DNA of 64,000 nt from Carnegiea gigantea (taxonomy: Eukaryota > Streptophyta > Magnoliopsida > Caryophyllales > Cactaceae), in contig JAKOGI010000002.1 of the NCBI GenBank assembly GCA_029747015.1, positions 2,016,001 to 2,080,000 on the forward strand, read 5' to 3'. Of the stretch, positions 1-12,904 are shown piece after piece (within the stretch, counting starts at the first letter, position 1; each line of letters begins with the position of its first letter). The notes beneath the pieces were generated by a model. The model worked only from the letters and a program-made list of their open reading frames with translations. It was not told the DNA's origin and ran no database searches. A program made the translations under genes and the position numbers.

Positions 1-244
1 AGGGATCGTTCTATTTTCTATGGCTTTTATGATACCGATGAGGATAACAATTCATCATCTTATGATGATTATGAGGATGACTACGATGATGATGAAGGCG
101 ATGATATGGAGGATGATGATTTTTGCAACTATTACTCTGATGATGAAGATGATCTCAGTGAGGGTGGCGATGATGATGATGACCATGAGAGTGATACTGA
201 TGATGCTGGGGATGATAGTGGAGCCGAAAATAATAGGATTATTA

Positions 245-276
<32 letters not shown>

Positions 277-321
277 GACAATGATACTAATGATGATAAT
301 TTTTCATCCATGTCCAGTTGA
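1..321 (+). CDS. Acidic C-terminal end of an unidentified protein (5' partial)
   Basis: The frame is open from base 1 and stops with TGA at 319-321, giving about 106 residues that begin R-D-R-S-I-F-Y-G-F-Y. It is dominated by Asp and Glu encoded by imperfect GAT/GAC/GAA repeats, broken by a few aromatic residues and serines, and ends in F-S-S-M-S-S. Long acidic, low-complexity tails occur on many nuclear and chromatin-associated proteins, but nothing here identifies a family. The 5' part lies outside the window, so the product cannot be named. The next frame (318-542) stays open and also ends Asp/Ser-rich, so the true end may differ through a splice or a frameshift. I am fairly sure it is coding and have no view on function. 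Confidence 0.5.
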
Positions 322-544
322 GGCCGAGGCAAAGGGGCTGGATGTATCAGGTGACTTCACCTCAGGAGCTGTTGTTGCAATTATTTTCATTGGAAAATCA
401 CGGATCAAGCCCAGAGCACGATGGGGAATATTCGGGTTCCAGACAGGACTTCCTAGAGCTGATACTGTCATTCAGCAGGCACAATGGCAGCTCGTCTGAC
501 AATGGTGGAGATGACATTGGCCCTGAGGACTATTACAATTGATA

Positions 545-1104
545 TGACACTCGTTACGGGTGGAGGAGTTGTCATTGTTCATCCATCCACCGGAGACATG
601 GGCGTTTAACTGTATATATTTGCATGGGGAATAATCACCATCTGTAGTGTTACCCTCTAACTTGAACACTTCAGATGTCCTGCATTCTGTCCTTTGTTTG
701 TATATAAACTGCATATTACCTATCTTAGATATATTTGGTGCTTGTTTTTACTCCAGTTTCGTTATCCAGGGATAGCCTGTTATGGTATCTATTAATGTAA
801 GAATTTGTTTTAAGGGAGAGGCTCTCTTATTATCCATATCCGTAGGATCTAGGATGGCTGTACAATCGTCCCAGCCCTCATGAGTCATGATGGCCCAACT
901 ACCTCCCAGACTTTGCCATGCTCCTCATTTGCCCCGCCATATCAGCCAACGTTTGGTATGACCCTAATGAAGTCCTGGTTTGTCATGTCTTATTCTCCCT
1001 CCATCTGCACCACCAACTCTGGTTTCAGAGCTGGCGGTTCTACTCACTGTCATGGCCATTGCTGTCCAGAAGGGGTTGGGGAAAGGGAGGGAAGCTAATC
1101 AGTG
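545..1104. other. Presumed 3' flank / spacer, no gene seen
   Basis: About 560 bases of mixed-composition sequence lie between the acidic reading frame and the microsatellite. The first part is probably the 3' untranslated region of the upstream gene. No coding region with family similarity or splice structure was found. Confidence 0.4.
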
Positions 1105-1139
<35 letters not shown>

Positions 1140-1162
1140 ATTATATTATATGTGTGTGTGTG

Positions 1163-1201
<39 letters not shown>

Positions 1202-1268
1202 TATACACACCACACACACACACACACACACACACCACACACACACAACACACATATATATATATATA

Positions 1269-1307
<39 letters not shown>

Positions 1308-1311
1308 ACAT

Positions 1312-1351
<40 letters not shown>
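1105..1351. repeat. Compound microsatellite (TA)n/(TG)n/(CA)n
   Basis: Blocks of TA, TG, TA, CA and CA/TA repeats follow one another, ending in an almost pure TA run (about 1316-1351). The TG blocks (about 1130-1170) and CA blocks (about 1205-1310) are complementary, so the region can fold into a hairpin. Reading frames through it (Tyr/Ile, Thr/His or Val/Cys repeats) are artefacts. The LINE begins directly at its right edge. Confidence 0.95.
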
Positions 1352-1353
<2 letters not shown>

Positions 1354-4300
1354 TCGTTCATAATCCTGAAAAAGGCCATAATACTATAGTTTCAGGAATT
1401 TATGTTCCAGCGCAATCTAGAGAGAAAGCTAAGTTCTGGGAACATCTCATCCATCTTAATGCGGTGTTTGATGTACCCTGGTGCTTAATGGGAGACTTCA
1501 ATGAATTAGGCAGTCCTGACGAAAAAAAAGAGGGGCAATCACTCCCCATAAGCAAATTTCAAAGACTTAATAGCTTCATTTCAGAGATAGATGCGGAAAC
1601 TATCCAAGTCAAAGGTAGCATATTCACCTGGAAAAAGAAAATACACACGCATCTAGTATACGAAAGACTTGATAGAACTATAGCCAGAAAGGATTGGTTA
1701 ACCATGTATCCAAACACATTAGAGGAACATGGAAGCTTCACATGTTTAGACCATCGACCTATCATTGTAACTTCCGATCTTGTGATTCACAGGCACAAAG
1801 CATTTTCCTTTCGTTTTCAGAACTTCTGGTGCAAGTATCACCAAGTTTATACTATTATAGCGAAAGCATGGAGATCAAATGTGTGAGGAACATATATGTT
1901 CAATATGGCGAAAAAGCTCAAAGTTGTTAAATATGAAGTTAAAACGTGGTCGAAAAACTACTTCGGCAACTTTCACGAGAAATTAAACAAGAATACGCAA
2001 AAAATTGATTATATCGAGGACAAAATTATAGCAAAGCCGGATAGCTTTCGACTGAACTCGTGGCTAATACGACTTCTCAAGCAAAGAGAAAAAATGATAC
2101 CTTTTAACCAAAAATATTAGGGCAAACTGTGAAGAAAGGATTGGCTGGTTAATGGTGATAGAAATACTACCTTATTTCAACGAAGAGCTAACTATCAGAG
2201 GAAAAAGAAACTCACTATCGAGCTCCGTGATGAGTGTGGTGTATGGATTGATGAGCACAAGGCCATAGCAGATAAATTTACTACTTATTTTCACAATAGA
2301 TTTAAATCAAATTTTAATAGTCAGCGTTGCATAGCAGACCTTGGCTTAAACTGTTTAGTTACTGATCGAGAAAACAGTGACCTGGTTAGACTCCCTAATC
2401 TATAGGAAGTTAGGGATGCCCTGTTTAGCATTGACTCTAATAAAACACCAGGACCTGATAGGTTTGGTTCAGGGTTCTTTAAAAATTACTGGCACATTAT
2501 CAAAAAAGATTTGTTCAATTGTATCAGTAAATTCTTTAGGAATGGTAAGATCCTCAAAAAATTAAACCATACTTTTATAGCACTCATTCTCAAAATCGAA
2601 AATCCAACTCAAACGAACCAATTTAGGCCCATCAGCCTTTGCTCTACTTTTTACAAGACCATTGCCAATATTCTTGTAAATAGGTTACGACCATTGCTTG
2701 AAAAGCTTATTTCACCATTACAAAGTGCTTTCATTCTAAGTAGATCTATCCGTGACAATATTCTCATATCTCATGAGATCTTGCGTAAATTCAAAAATCT
2801 AAAGACTAAAGCTGCTTGGGTAGATATCAAGTTGGATATGAAAAAAGCCTATGATAGAATAAAATGGGACTTCATTATAAAATGCTTCCAGGAATTAGGC
2901 TTCCACCCTACGTGGAATAAATGGATCAAGGAGTGTATCTCCTCAGTATCTTATTCTGTAATTATCAATGTCGAGCCTAACGGATTATTCACACCAACCA
3001 GAGGCATTTGTCAGGGAGATCCTCTCTCTCCATACATATTCATAATATGTATGGAAGTGCTGAGCCTATGGCTATCACAAGTGGCAGCTAAGAATAAATC
3101 AAGAATAGGTTTTAAAATTTTCCCTAAAGCCAGTATCATTCCTGGACTGTTCTTTGCTGACGACTATCTACTGTTTTGTAAAACTAACGCGGAAAGCTGT
3201 ATGACCTTGAAAACTCTTTCAAATGAATTTTGCTCTGTCTTCGGACAATTAATTAACTACCACAAATCTGTCCTTACGTTTTCTCATAATGCCTCTAACC
3301 ATCAAAAGCAATTAGTTACGAGCATTTTTAATATTCCTCATAGAGCATCTCTAGGTAAATATCTTGGATGCCCTCTGTTCCAAGGCCGCCCTTCAAAATC
3401 AACCTTTAAAGAGATCATTGATAAAGTTACGTCAAAACTACAAAGTTGGCAAAAACACTGTCTATCCAGAGCAAGGAGAATAGTGCTAATTCAATCACAT
3501 CTAGAATCATTATCGGCGCATAAAATGCAATGTTTCCAACTGTCAATCACAACCTGTCAACAGTTGGATAAACTTAGTTGGGAATTCTTCTGAAAACATA
3601 CTAACACAGAAAAAGGCCTTCCATTGATTGCATGACATAAACTTTGTCTACCAAAAAGTAAAGGTGGATTAGGCCTACGGAAAACAGCAGTCGTTAATAA
3701 AGCGTTCCAATGTAAGTTAGCCTAGAAGATGCTTACTAGTACATCCAGCTTATGGGTGCAAGTCATGACTGAAAAGTACCTACGTACTACTGACTTCTTA
3801 AACTATAAAAGGAAACCTACAGACTCACCAATCTGGAAGAATCTACTCAACTGTAGACCTTTACTCAAGAAAGGTATTATTTGGAAAGTCGAGAATGGAG
3901 AGAGCATTTCCTTTTGGTATGACAATTGGATAGAAAACAAAAACCTCATCAACATACTAGAATTGGATCAAGAAACCATACCTAGCCCACAAGCTAAAGT
4001 ATCCGAATTTATTCAACAAGACAGATCCTGGAATTTTGTAAAGCTTAATTCTATTTTGGACAACCATCCAATCGTCTCAAAAATCCAAGGCATTGCTATC
4101 CTAGTATATAGTAAACCAGACGTCTTCTATTGGGGATTAGATAGTTTGGGTATATTCAGTACTAAAACTACTACTTGGATAGCACATGATAAAGATATAA
4201 ATGATTTTTCGGAATGGCATCTTAAATGGATTTGGCAGATAGATACCATGCCAAAAATTAAAATCTTCTTATAGCAAATATGTCACAAGGCAAACCCTAT

Positions 4301-5230
4301 TTGAGGCATCTTGCTCAGAATGGGCATTAATCTAGTTCTAGTTTATCCAACCTGCCTTAATGAAATTGAAACAATGGAGCACCTATTCAGCCAATTTCAA
4401 ATAGCCAAAAAAGTCTGGGAGCTGGCTGATATCCACCGCTGGTTCCCGGGACAATATTCCCCTATAGCATGCCAGGAGATGAGTGATGCCCTAAACGGGG
4501 TAAGGAGTTCACGGAACCCAAAGATACTCCAAAAATTCGCATTCCTTGCATGGGGCATTTGGAAAGAGAGAAATGCAGTAGTATTTGATAAACAAATCTT
4601 CAATCCAATCAGATGTCTAATCAGGGCCAAAAAGGCATATACCGAATGGAGAATCCGAATTTACATGTCGGACGATCTTTCTCAAAGGGGACCCTCTTCC
4701 TTCCCCTCTAAAAAATTCCAGCTTGTTCGTTGGCACCCGCCATCATCAGGATTCATCAAAATAAATTTTGATGGATCTCTCATCAACTCAACAGCAGCAT
4801 GAGGTTACATTCTACATGACTGGACCGGAAAAGTTATCAAAACAGGAGCAGCAAACTATGGGCAGTTGTCAATTCTTGTTGCTGAAGCAAGAGCACTGCG
4901 AGATGAAATTTGAGTGGCTAATCAGGCTGGCTTCACCCGACTCGGCATTGAAGGTGATAACTACACAGTGATCCAGGTATTACAAGATAAAATAAGTTTA
5001 CCTTGAAAAATATCTACAATCCTTGAAAACGTCCGCGCATGGATGCAACGCACTACTCAAGTCCAAGTTAACCATATATTTCGAGAGGCAAATATGATTG
5101 CAAATTGGCTTTCCAAATTTGGGCATACTATCACGGATTGTTTTTCTTCAGATGAATGTTTTTCTCCTACGCTTGGTGCTATTCTGGCCGAAGATGTAGT
5201 TGGGCTTACTCTTGTGAGAAGATGCGCCTA
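1352..5230 (+). mobile_element. Degenerate 5'-truncated L1-type LINE with RNase H domain
   Basis: Domains appear in the order of a plant L1-clade ORF2. First is the C-terminal half of an APE-type endonuclease (about 1355-1775; W-C-L-M-G-D-F-N-E and D-H-R-P-I). Next is the reverse transcriptase (about 2150-3593; F-R-P-I-S-L-C, D-M-K-K-A-Y-D, Q-G-D-P-L-S-P and the catalytic F-A-D-D-Y at about 3152). A zf-RVT region follows (about 3730-4600; W-K-E-R-N-A), then an RNase H domain (about 4740-5230; N-F-D-G-S, I-F-R-E-A-N). ORF1 and the start of the endonuclease are missing. The reading frame is broken by stops and shifts, including TAG near 2118, TAG near 2403, TGA at 3591-3593, TAG near 3723, TAG near 4272 and TGA near 4801. 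It is an old, immobile copy. Both ends abut TA microsatellites. Confidence 0.93.
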
Positions 5231-5256
5231 ACGTAGGTTGGTTCTTTCTTTACCAT

Positions 5257-5257
<1 letters not shown>

Positions 5258-5318
<61 letters not shown>
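5258..5318. repeat. (TG)n(TA)n microsatellite at LINE 3' end
   Basis: A short TG run passes into about 27 TA units right after the last RNase H codons and a short 3' untranslated stretch. No poly(A) tail is seen before it. It may be the element's own tail that became a dinucleotide repeat, or part of the target. Confidence 0.9.
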
Positions 5319-5322
<4 letters not shown>

Positions 5323-6552
5323 CTATGTATCCTTAAAAAGTTATTTAGTACTTCTAAACTTTATGAAAATCCAATGTTACACGTCCACGGACAAAATTTC
5401 TAAATCCACAACGATTATATTGCACTTTCTTTAAAAAAAATCCACTATGAACTTGCCCACCAGCTAGGTGATGATGAGCAGCGGCATAATAATAGCATAA
5501 AGTAAATGGTCACGCATTGTGGCTCGGAGTGCCCAATTGGAGTGCCAAATTGGTCATCTTGTTCGAGCTTAGGTTCAGTAATTTAGGATCTGCTTGATGA
5601 AGCTTTGCTTCAATTTGAATTTGACTTGGATCATTCTCTAACGTCGAGTCGATGTTAGATTTGTGTGTGTTGGTTCAATAAACTTGTAGTTGTATGTCAC
5701 ACATAAAAGCAAGTTTCTATGAAATGATCGTGTCATCAGTTTGGGGTTGAGTTTCTCGAGCAAATAGGGTTTCTCAAAAATATTTGATTGGGTCCTCAGT
5801 TTGGGTTTGGAAGAAGTCTGTGCTAACCCTAGTTTTTCCCGACAGCTTACAGCAAAACTCTTCTTTCATTGTATTTGCTTCCATGATTTCACTTAACACA
5901 TCTAACAGAAAATTCCTCACACAGCACTGGGCAGTGGACATAAACCCCACACAAGAGTTTATGCCATTTATGACCTGAATTAACTCATGAATACATCAAG
6001 TGCAAGAATACCATTGTCATGTTGCATGCAGGCAAGGGTTTGGCTTTTCATAGGATACTTAAGGCTTCATCAACTGTATACACAGGCAAATCTTCCATAT
6101 GCATCTGAGTCATTTTGGGTCCTCAAACTTCGTCGTACCGCAAATCCCATGTACACTCTTGCATTGAAAGACCATATAATACCGATAGGATAAAAATACT
6201 CAGCACAAGATCCTGCTCACCAGTGAATGAGTCAAGTCGAGAAATGATAAAAGATAGAACCTCACGATACACAACAGCGGACTACTAGAGTTTCACTAAT
6301 AAGACTCTAGTTCAAAATAAGACTGACCGCTTTCAATCTCCATATGTGAAAATAGCTAAAGCAGGCTGTGTTCTCTGACGATGAACTCTGATTAACACAG
6401 ACCACATCACAACTATAGAGACTTACATACATAGATTAAGAATGTACATACAATACAAGGCAAATGTCCTACTATTTGATTGAGAATATACATAATGTGT
6501 AAAAGCAAACTCCACCACCTTCCTACATGCCAAAGAATCCATCATCACCATC
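5319..6552. other. Spacer between LINE and DNL zinc-finger gene
   Basis: No gene is recognised. The right part, perhaps from about 6370, probably holds the 3' untranslated region of the minus-strand DNL gene. Short open frames around 5784-6193 show no family similarity and no splice context. Confidence 0.4.
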
Positions 6553-9339
6553 TCAATTTTCAGAATTAACACCATCGGTCCCATTACCTCCGTGTTTGAA
6601 GCTTGAACTTATGTAGCATGACATACCATCAAACAGATTCAGATTGTCAACAAGCTTGTGATAAGCGTTGCAGCCACAGCACTGCAAAACAAAGATAGCA
6701 TTAAATGAGTTTGTGCAATGACGGTAGAGGGAAACATTCTTCCTCGCATTGATAGTTGCATCCAAAAGAACTACCTTTTTCTTTCCAGGATGCCTATATC
6801 CGTTGCTTCAAAAAGTTTGAAAAAGAGAACCTCAAAATAATTTGAAAGTGATGAAAGTGTGCAAACGAAGAGAACGGACAATCAACATGGTATGTTCCGG
6901 AAGTCAGTGTGTTTCGTGATGAGTTTCCAAAAAAGGTCAAACTGGTGAAACTCCATCCTCTAAGTTCTTTCTTAGGAATAGGTTTCCACAAAAAGGGTCT
7001 AAAAAGCAAAAAGATATAATCAGAATCAATAATTGGCAGAGATGAGCTGCATAAAAAAGCAGCAGATTACCTGAACGAAGACTGTCCCATCTGTATATGC
7101 ATGAGGATTAATGGCTCGAGTTGTACGCTGGGTACAAAGCTTACAGGTAAATGCAATAAGCATTCTTCGTCGAGGCGATTTGGTGAACAGAGACCACGGG
7201 AAAGTGGATATCTTTGCTGTACTGGACCCGGCATCCCCAACAGGCTCAGGTGGTCCTTCCATACCAGAGCCTGTTGTCCATCCTTTACCCGCAGCAGCGC
7301 TTAGAACCAAGCCCATGGCTGCATCCTAAAGAAAAAGGGGGAAAACAAAAGAAGGAAACAAAGGATGACTTTTCAAATTGTATGTTGGATATCGACATTC
7401 ATTTCAAACTTTGGCAATGGAAAAAATCAATGCTTCAATAGCTGTTCAATTTAGATTTGATCGAAATGATGCAATAATCTGAAGAGCAAAAATAACGAAT
7501 TCTGAATACAACTTGAAACACGTTCTAAACCATACCCAACCCAATCATCTCCGAACACACATTGTTCCTCTTCTTCCAAAATTCCACCATCCCCCCCCCC
7601 CCCCGGGGCCAAAAAAACAAAAACAAAAACACAAAAAGAACACCTTCTATCCCTCTCTAAATCATAAACCCCTCCCAAGTGCAAGGATCAAAGTGGATAA
7701 CAACAAAACCCTCTGACCTCCTTCAAGACGACCCCACCACAAGTGCCCTAAACAGAGATAATTGCCATTTCCCCCTATAACCATTTCAATGCACGTTTCT
7801 TTAACCTCATCCACTCCTCCTCTCACAACTCACCCTTGGTCCTCTGAGCTCTAGGATTTGTCTCAACAAGCATTATATCCTACCTTGGCCTTCCCAGTCC
7901 CACAGCACAGTTATTGGGAATGGTCCATACCTTCATGGTCTGCATTCCAGAGGCAAGTAAACTGAAAAGCCAAATCTTGATAACTGTTCCCCACATTATA
8001 TGCCTATGTTTCCTAGTAATACGCTCCAAAGTCAACACCACTATTCCCTCATACCACGACCTTCTCATCTGAAACTCCAGCAAGCAATCATCACCTCCTA
8101 TCCATCTTTATCCCTGACCTCGAGTAAGCCCAAAACTTCCCCTTTGTTGGGTGTTCAATCGAAGAGGAACACGCTTGAGTCCTCTTGTAATTATGGACAA
8201 AAGAAGAATTACACTTGTAAAATGTAAACCATGGACATACACTCTCACAAAAAAAGAGACTAACTTATTGAAAGGAAAATAACTAGCAAAAATGGCCAAA
8301 AAAGACCTCTTTCAACACTGAGGGAAAGAAGAGTAGGCTTTTCCTTGGTGCGGGTCGAGATTTTTTGTTTTTGGGGAGGGGGTTCCAAAGGCGAGAAAAA
8401 TTATGCATTTTGTATCTATTTTATTGCGTTTCTCCTCCTTTCCCTTTCTCAACAAATAAAACCAAGCCATTACATTATCTTACCTCATCCCTATCAATAC
8501 TTGCAAATAATAGCATACAATCCAAAATGGTAAATGATCGCTTCTTTCACCGGTAAAAGGACGAACCCCCCACCCCCTTTCTCCTATATCCTTACAAGGT
8601 TTTTTCCCCCCCTTCCCTCCAATCCTCCTTGTGCCTATGTGCTTGCCTCCTTTCCTCCTTCACATTTTCCTTTCAACGACCGACAAAAGCTAAATCATTA
8701 TCCCCTCCTGAGCTACTCGAATCGCTGGGGAAACAACAAAATTTTTACAATTTGTTTTTCTTTCTATTTTTTTCCCTCCAAGCATGTATGCTCCAACAAT
8801 TCAACAAGGAACAAAATCTTCACTTCTAGCAGCAGCTGAACTTACGCAACCACAACCACTTTGATCCACCACACAAACCCTTCTTTTGATCACACCACAC
8901 AAACGAATCAAAGAAAACAAAGGGGAATCTATCAATTTGCTAATAATTCGAAATACAGAGAGAAAGAGAGAAGGAGAAAGATATTACCTTTGACAAGGGG
9001 GAAAGCAAGGGGGGTTGCTTATTAACAAAGGGAACAATGCCCATCTCGTTTCGATCAAAGTCAGCATCCGATTCATCTTCTCTGCCTGAAAGACCTGGGA
9101 AAACCTCCAAAAAAATTAAATAAATTTAGGTGCTAAGCCCCTTGAATTCGCAATCACGATTAAAATCGTAAAAATTACACAAAAAATTAAAATTAAACAA
9201 GAAGATGAACAAAATGACCTTTGCAAGCAACAGGGAAGCGCAGGAAATGAGGACGAGCAGGCTTTCTGGAAGAGAAGAACGGGGAAGAAGACCATCTGTT
9301 GATGGTTAGAGATGCAGAAGACACGCTTAGGACTTCCAT
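6553..9339 (-). CDS. Plastid DNL-type zinc-finger protein (Hsp70 escort type)
   Basis: Four exons on the minus strand join in phase: 9219-9339, 8988-9094, 7071-7325 and 6553-6681, giving 203 residues. The start M-E-V-L-S-V-S-S-A-S is rich in Ser and Arg and lacks acidic residues, as expected of a plastid transit peptide. The DNL zinc finger spans about residues 140-185, with two CxxC pairs (C-K-L-C and C-C-G-C) and the conserved T-T-R-A-I-N-P-H-A-Y and H-K-L-V-D-N-L-N-L-F segments; the second CxxC lies just after the last splice. Family members (Tim15/Zim17/Hep1, ZR proteins) bind organellar Hsp70 and keep it soluble. A plastid location is inferred from the N-terminus. The third exon could be entered from other ATGs, but the upstream exons preserve frame and give the transit peptide. 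Confidence 0.88.
7326..8987 (-). other. Long intron 2 of the DNL zinc-finger gene
   Basis: This 1662-base intron is bounded by GT at 8986-8987 and AG at 7326-7327 (minus strand). It holds a poly(C)/poly(G) tract near 7591-7606 and a polypyrimidine-rich part around 8560-8830. Plus-strand open frames here are shadows. Confidence 0.8.
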
Positions 9340-12049
9340 CTCTCCCAAATTGATTCTAGCTCGGGAGCAGCGGGTTCAAGAGAGAGAATCGTCCAGAAAT
9401 AAATGAAGGAACGCCCTGGAAAAATAGTTTATCTCTCTAGCCAAGAAATTAAAATCTCCTTGATTTTTCCATCCCCCTTTGTCCGCATTTTAATGCAATT
9501 TTATTATATACACTTAGGAGCTTATGCTCCTGGTACCGATGTCAACGGCCAACCCAATAGAAACTGTCATATTTATTTGTTTTGTAATTTTTTTATTTTT
9601 TTTAAAATAGAATGCAGCTACTTATTTGACTTATTCCTTATTTTCCTTTTTAATAAATTTTACGCTTTTGGTGCATTGTCAATAATGACTTTATGTGTGA
9701 AGGCAATTGATGATTCTAATCCTTTGTCATCACCATGACCATCTTTATCATCCGCATCGCCATTATTATTATTATTTTGTTAAATGAAATTGCTATACTT
9801 GGGATTAGCATAGAATCAACCTCTATTGTAAATTTGAATATTATTATCACATGCTATTTTTTAAAGTTATTCAACATTAAATCAGGTTTTGTTTATGTTT
9901 TAGTTATCATTATTTACTGGACATGAGAATGCTCGTCATATTTGTCATGGGGTTCTTCACCAAGGCAGGCCAATTTGCTCATTTATTATTTTGAAAATGT
10001 TCATAGAGACAATTATTTACTCGTTGGATACATCGATAATGTTAACTGAGCATATCCAGCCAATTGCCTACATACCAATAGCCACTGGCTTCATAAATCC
10101 TGTGTTATCACTTAATTAACCAATATTTCTAAAGTTGTCATTTTTAGTAATATTCACTTCTAGAAGCCTTATTTTTTATTTACATTAATATTAATTATCT
10201 ATTGTTCATGTCTTTCATATCTTTTGTTCATAAGACTTGCTTTGCTTGTCACCGAAACTAAAATTGATCATGAAAGTTGTTAAATTTCTTCATGTTTAGA
10301 AAAATAATAATTTGAATGGGATTTTAATTTAATGAAAAAAAATCCAATGAGATCCATTGTAATGAGCATTTGCGACTAATTCATGGAACAAAGCCAATTT
10401 TACAATTTTCGTATGTCATATGAACAATAACTAATTTACCATAATAGTAGTAATTAAACTTGATTTGAAGATTGAACTAAATATATAGACTCAATGAACA
10501 ATTCTAAACATATATAGTCAATATAACTTATTTGATTATAAAGTGAACGGAGCTTATTGAGCTAATGAACAAAGCAAATGAGATAGTAAACGAATTCATC
10601 TATGAGGATATACATTCAAAGCGGGACAACAAACAAATGAATGTTTCACAGACGTGTATCCACAAGCATGGACTGGACAACAAACAAAGGAATGAACAAT
10701 ATTAGACGAACTCAACTTTGATGTATAAACTAAGTAACCTGATGAACAATAGTTAGTTACATAGAACAAGGCTTATCAAATGTGAGTTACATGTACAAAT
10801 TCCCATGTACATATATTTTTCATTTGCTATTGTTGTCATAGAATCTGGAAACTTTGTTACATTGGTAAAGCAAAGTAACAGCATCGTACTTTGCTTATCA
10901 TTGATAGGTTGCTTGACGTCAAGTTTGAAAAAAAAAAGGTAAAATAAATGACAACATAACTAGTGAACAAAAGGGAATTGGGTGGGTGAAATGGTTAGTG
11001 GCTTGGGATACTTATCGATAGGTTGCATGAAGAACATACTTGATAATAGCCATAGAAACTAATTAACCAAAAGTGAACATATCATAATTGTCCAATGAAC
11101 AATTATAGGATTTAGGATTTAGGATGTAAGCTTTATTGCATTAAGTAGACATCATTTCATTAGAATTGTGTGTGGAGATTTGTTTATTAATCTCATACGA
11201 CAACAACTTGAAATTTTTACATTGAAGATATTGAACTAGTAAATCCATTTATTTATTTATTTCTCTGAACTGGAGATTCTTAGATTAATTGCAATTAACT
11301 CAAAGGAAGAAATTAAAAGAAAGAAATTAGGTACTATTCTATTGAGGTTTGACAGACAATTATTGTGAACGAAAATAGTGAAGTTCTTTGATTTGCAAGT
11401 CTATTCTCCTGAATTTACTAGCAATTTCTGAATATTTATAGCGACAAGGAAGAAAGAGAGAATTCACAAAAGAGAAAGAAAGATGAGAGAGAAGAAAGCA
11501 TAGTGGGATGAAGGAATTGATCAACGTGCAATGGCGAAGTTAGGTTTTTTTTTCCATTTTTCTTTTTTTTTTTTGTTGCCCTTAAAAGCCCATGCCAACA
11601 TGTAATGCTGCTGCTTGCATGGACCTTGGAGTATGTGTATATAATAGGTATTGATATTTTAAATACATAATTATAAATAATTGAATATATAAAAATAAAA
11701 TCGATATGATTGGACTTATTGTAATCTCACCTTTACTTTTACAATGTAAGTATCATATTGCTAATGCTAACTGAGTATGTAGTTATAACTAACAAAATAG
11801 TTATATATGATGTAGTGGCACAACATAAATTTGAGTTAAAATTATTAAGTCAAAGTCGGCCGGGATAAAGTTTATCGTTTTGTAATTTAAATTAACAAAA
11901 AATCTAACAGAAAGTGTATGAAAGAGAATGTTTTCGTTGTCGTTACTTTAGTGATAAGTTTATCATAAATTCAATGAATGCCATAAGTTACAATTTATGA
12001 TGTCCTTATACGTGTTAATAATGGTGAAAACAGAGACACTAAATATGTA

Positions 12050-12445
12050 GGTTCTGTTTGGACCTTGGAAAGTTTGGTGGAAAGAAAAAAATTGAGGAAC
12101 GTTACTTTTTTTCTTATGTTTGGTTTAGAGAAAATCACAAAGAAAAAAATATGGGGGAAAGTTTGGTGAAAAAATTGTTAGAAACAAGTGACAAAATTTT
12201 CCTCATAAAATTGTGAGGAAAGTTTGAGAAAAATTTCCAATCTTCTCCAACCTTGTATTGTTTAGATGACATCAAAATGATTTAAGTAGTTCATCAATAT
12301 TTAAATTTCTCATCCAAATTCTTATATTTTTTCCTTAATCCACACAAGAGAAAAAAAACTTATTTTCTTCCTACTTTTTTTTCCTTCATATTTTTTTCCC
12401 TTTTACTTTTCCTTCCACCAAATTTTTTAAGGACCAAACGCAGCC
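12050..12445. mobile_element. Tourist-like MITE (imperfect ~40 bp TIRs, GTA flanks)
   Basis: The left end reads GGTTCTGTTTGGACCTTGG, and the reverse complement of the right end reads GGCTGCGTTTGGTCCTT. Similarity continues inward through a shared TTTGGTGGAA segment for about 40 bases. GTA occurs immediately outside both ends (12047-12049 and 12446-12448), consistent with a 3-base target duplication. Length is 396 bp with no coding capacity. Size, GG-starting termini and 3-base duplication fit PIF/Harbinger (Tourist) MITEs, although GTA is not the usual TWA. Confidence 0.72.
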
Positions 12446-12904
12446 GTAATATTTGGTATTCAATTCTCGCATTTCTAGTGCTAGCATAAATCTGCCCAAC
12501 CAGAAAGATTTGGGTACGGTAATGGATTCCTGTCCAGATTTTAAATTTAAATATAACATTTTTCATATTTATTTTTTTCAAATCTAATTTTGACCTGAAT
12601 TTAGCGTTATCGAAAATTTGTCCAACACCCCCCAAAACTAATATTGATTATTAATTTCTTGTCTGAATTTTAATATTATCCGATTTATGCAATCCGAATT
12701 ATAATTTTTGCCACCACTGTGTGGAGCATTGCAATCATAATGCACCGTCATTTGTGACTTATTTAAAAAATAAAAACATAATTATATTCATAATTATGCT
12801 GCATTGCCTATATGATCTATTTGTATAAAAAAATAGTTTATATAATCTTACCAAGTGTATAAATTTATATCCTATGATTATCTTTCAAACGTACATTGAA
12901 AATA

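Noticed and set aside
20..499. Met-rich 159-residue open frame overlapping the acidic frame
   Set aside because: It is the shifted reading of GAT/ATG repeats; the Asp/Glu frame is the plausible one.
918..1389. Open frames with Tyr/Ile, Thr/His and Val/Cys repeats on both strands
   Set aside because: They are translations of the TA/TG/CA microsatellite. The frame starting at 918 only joins the LINE by chance.
8345..8839. Several overlapping plus-strand open frames
   Set aside because: They lie inside intron 2 of the minus-strand DNL gene in pyrimidine-rich sequence with no family similarity.
9403..9926. AT-rich open frames upstream of the DNL gene
   Set aside because: Low-complexity hydrophobic translations with no splice context or recognised domain.
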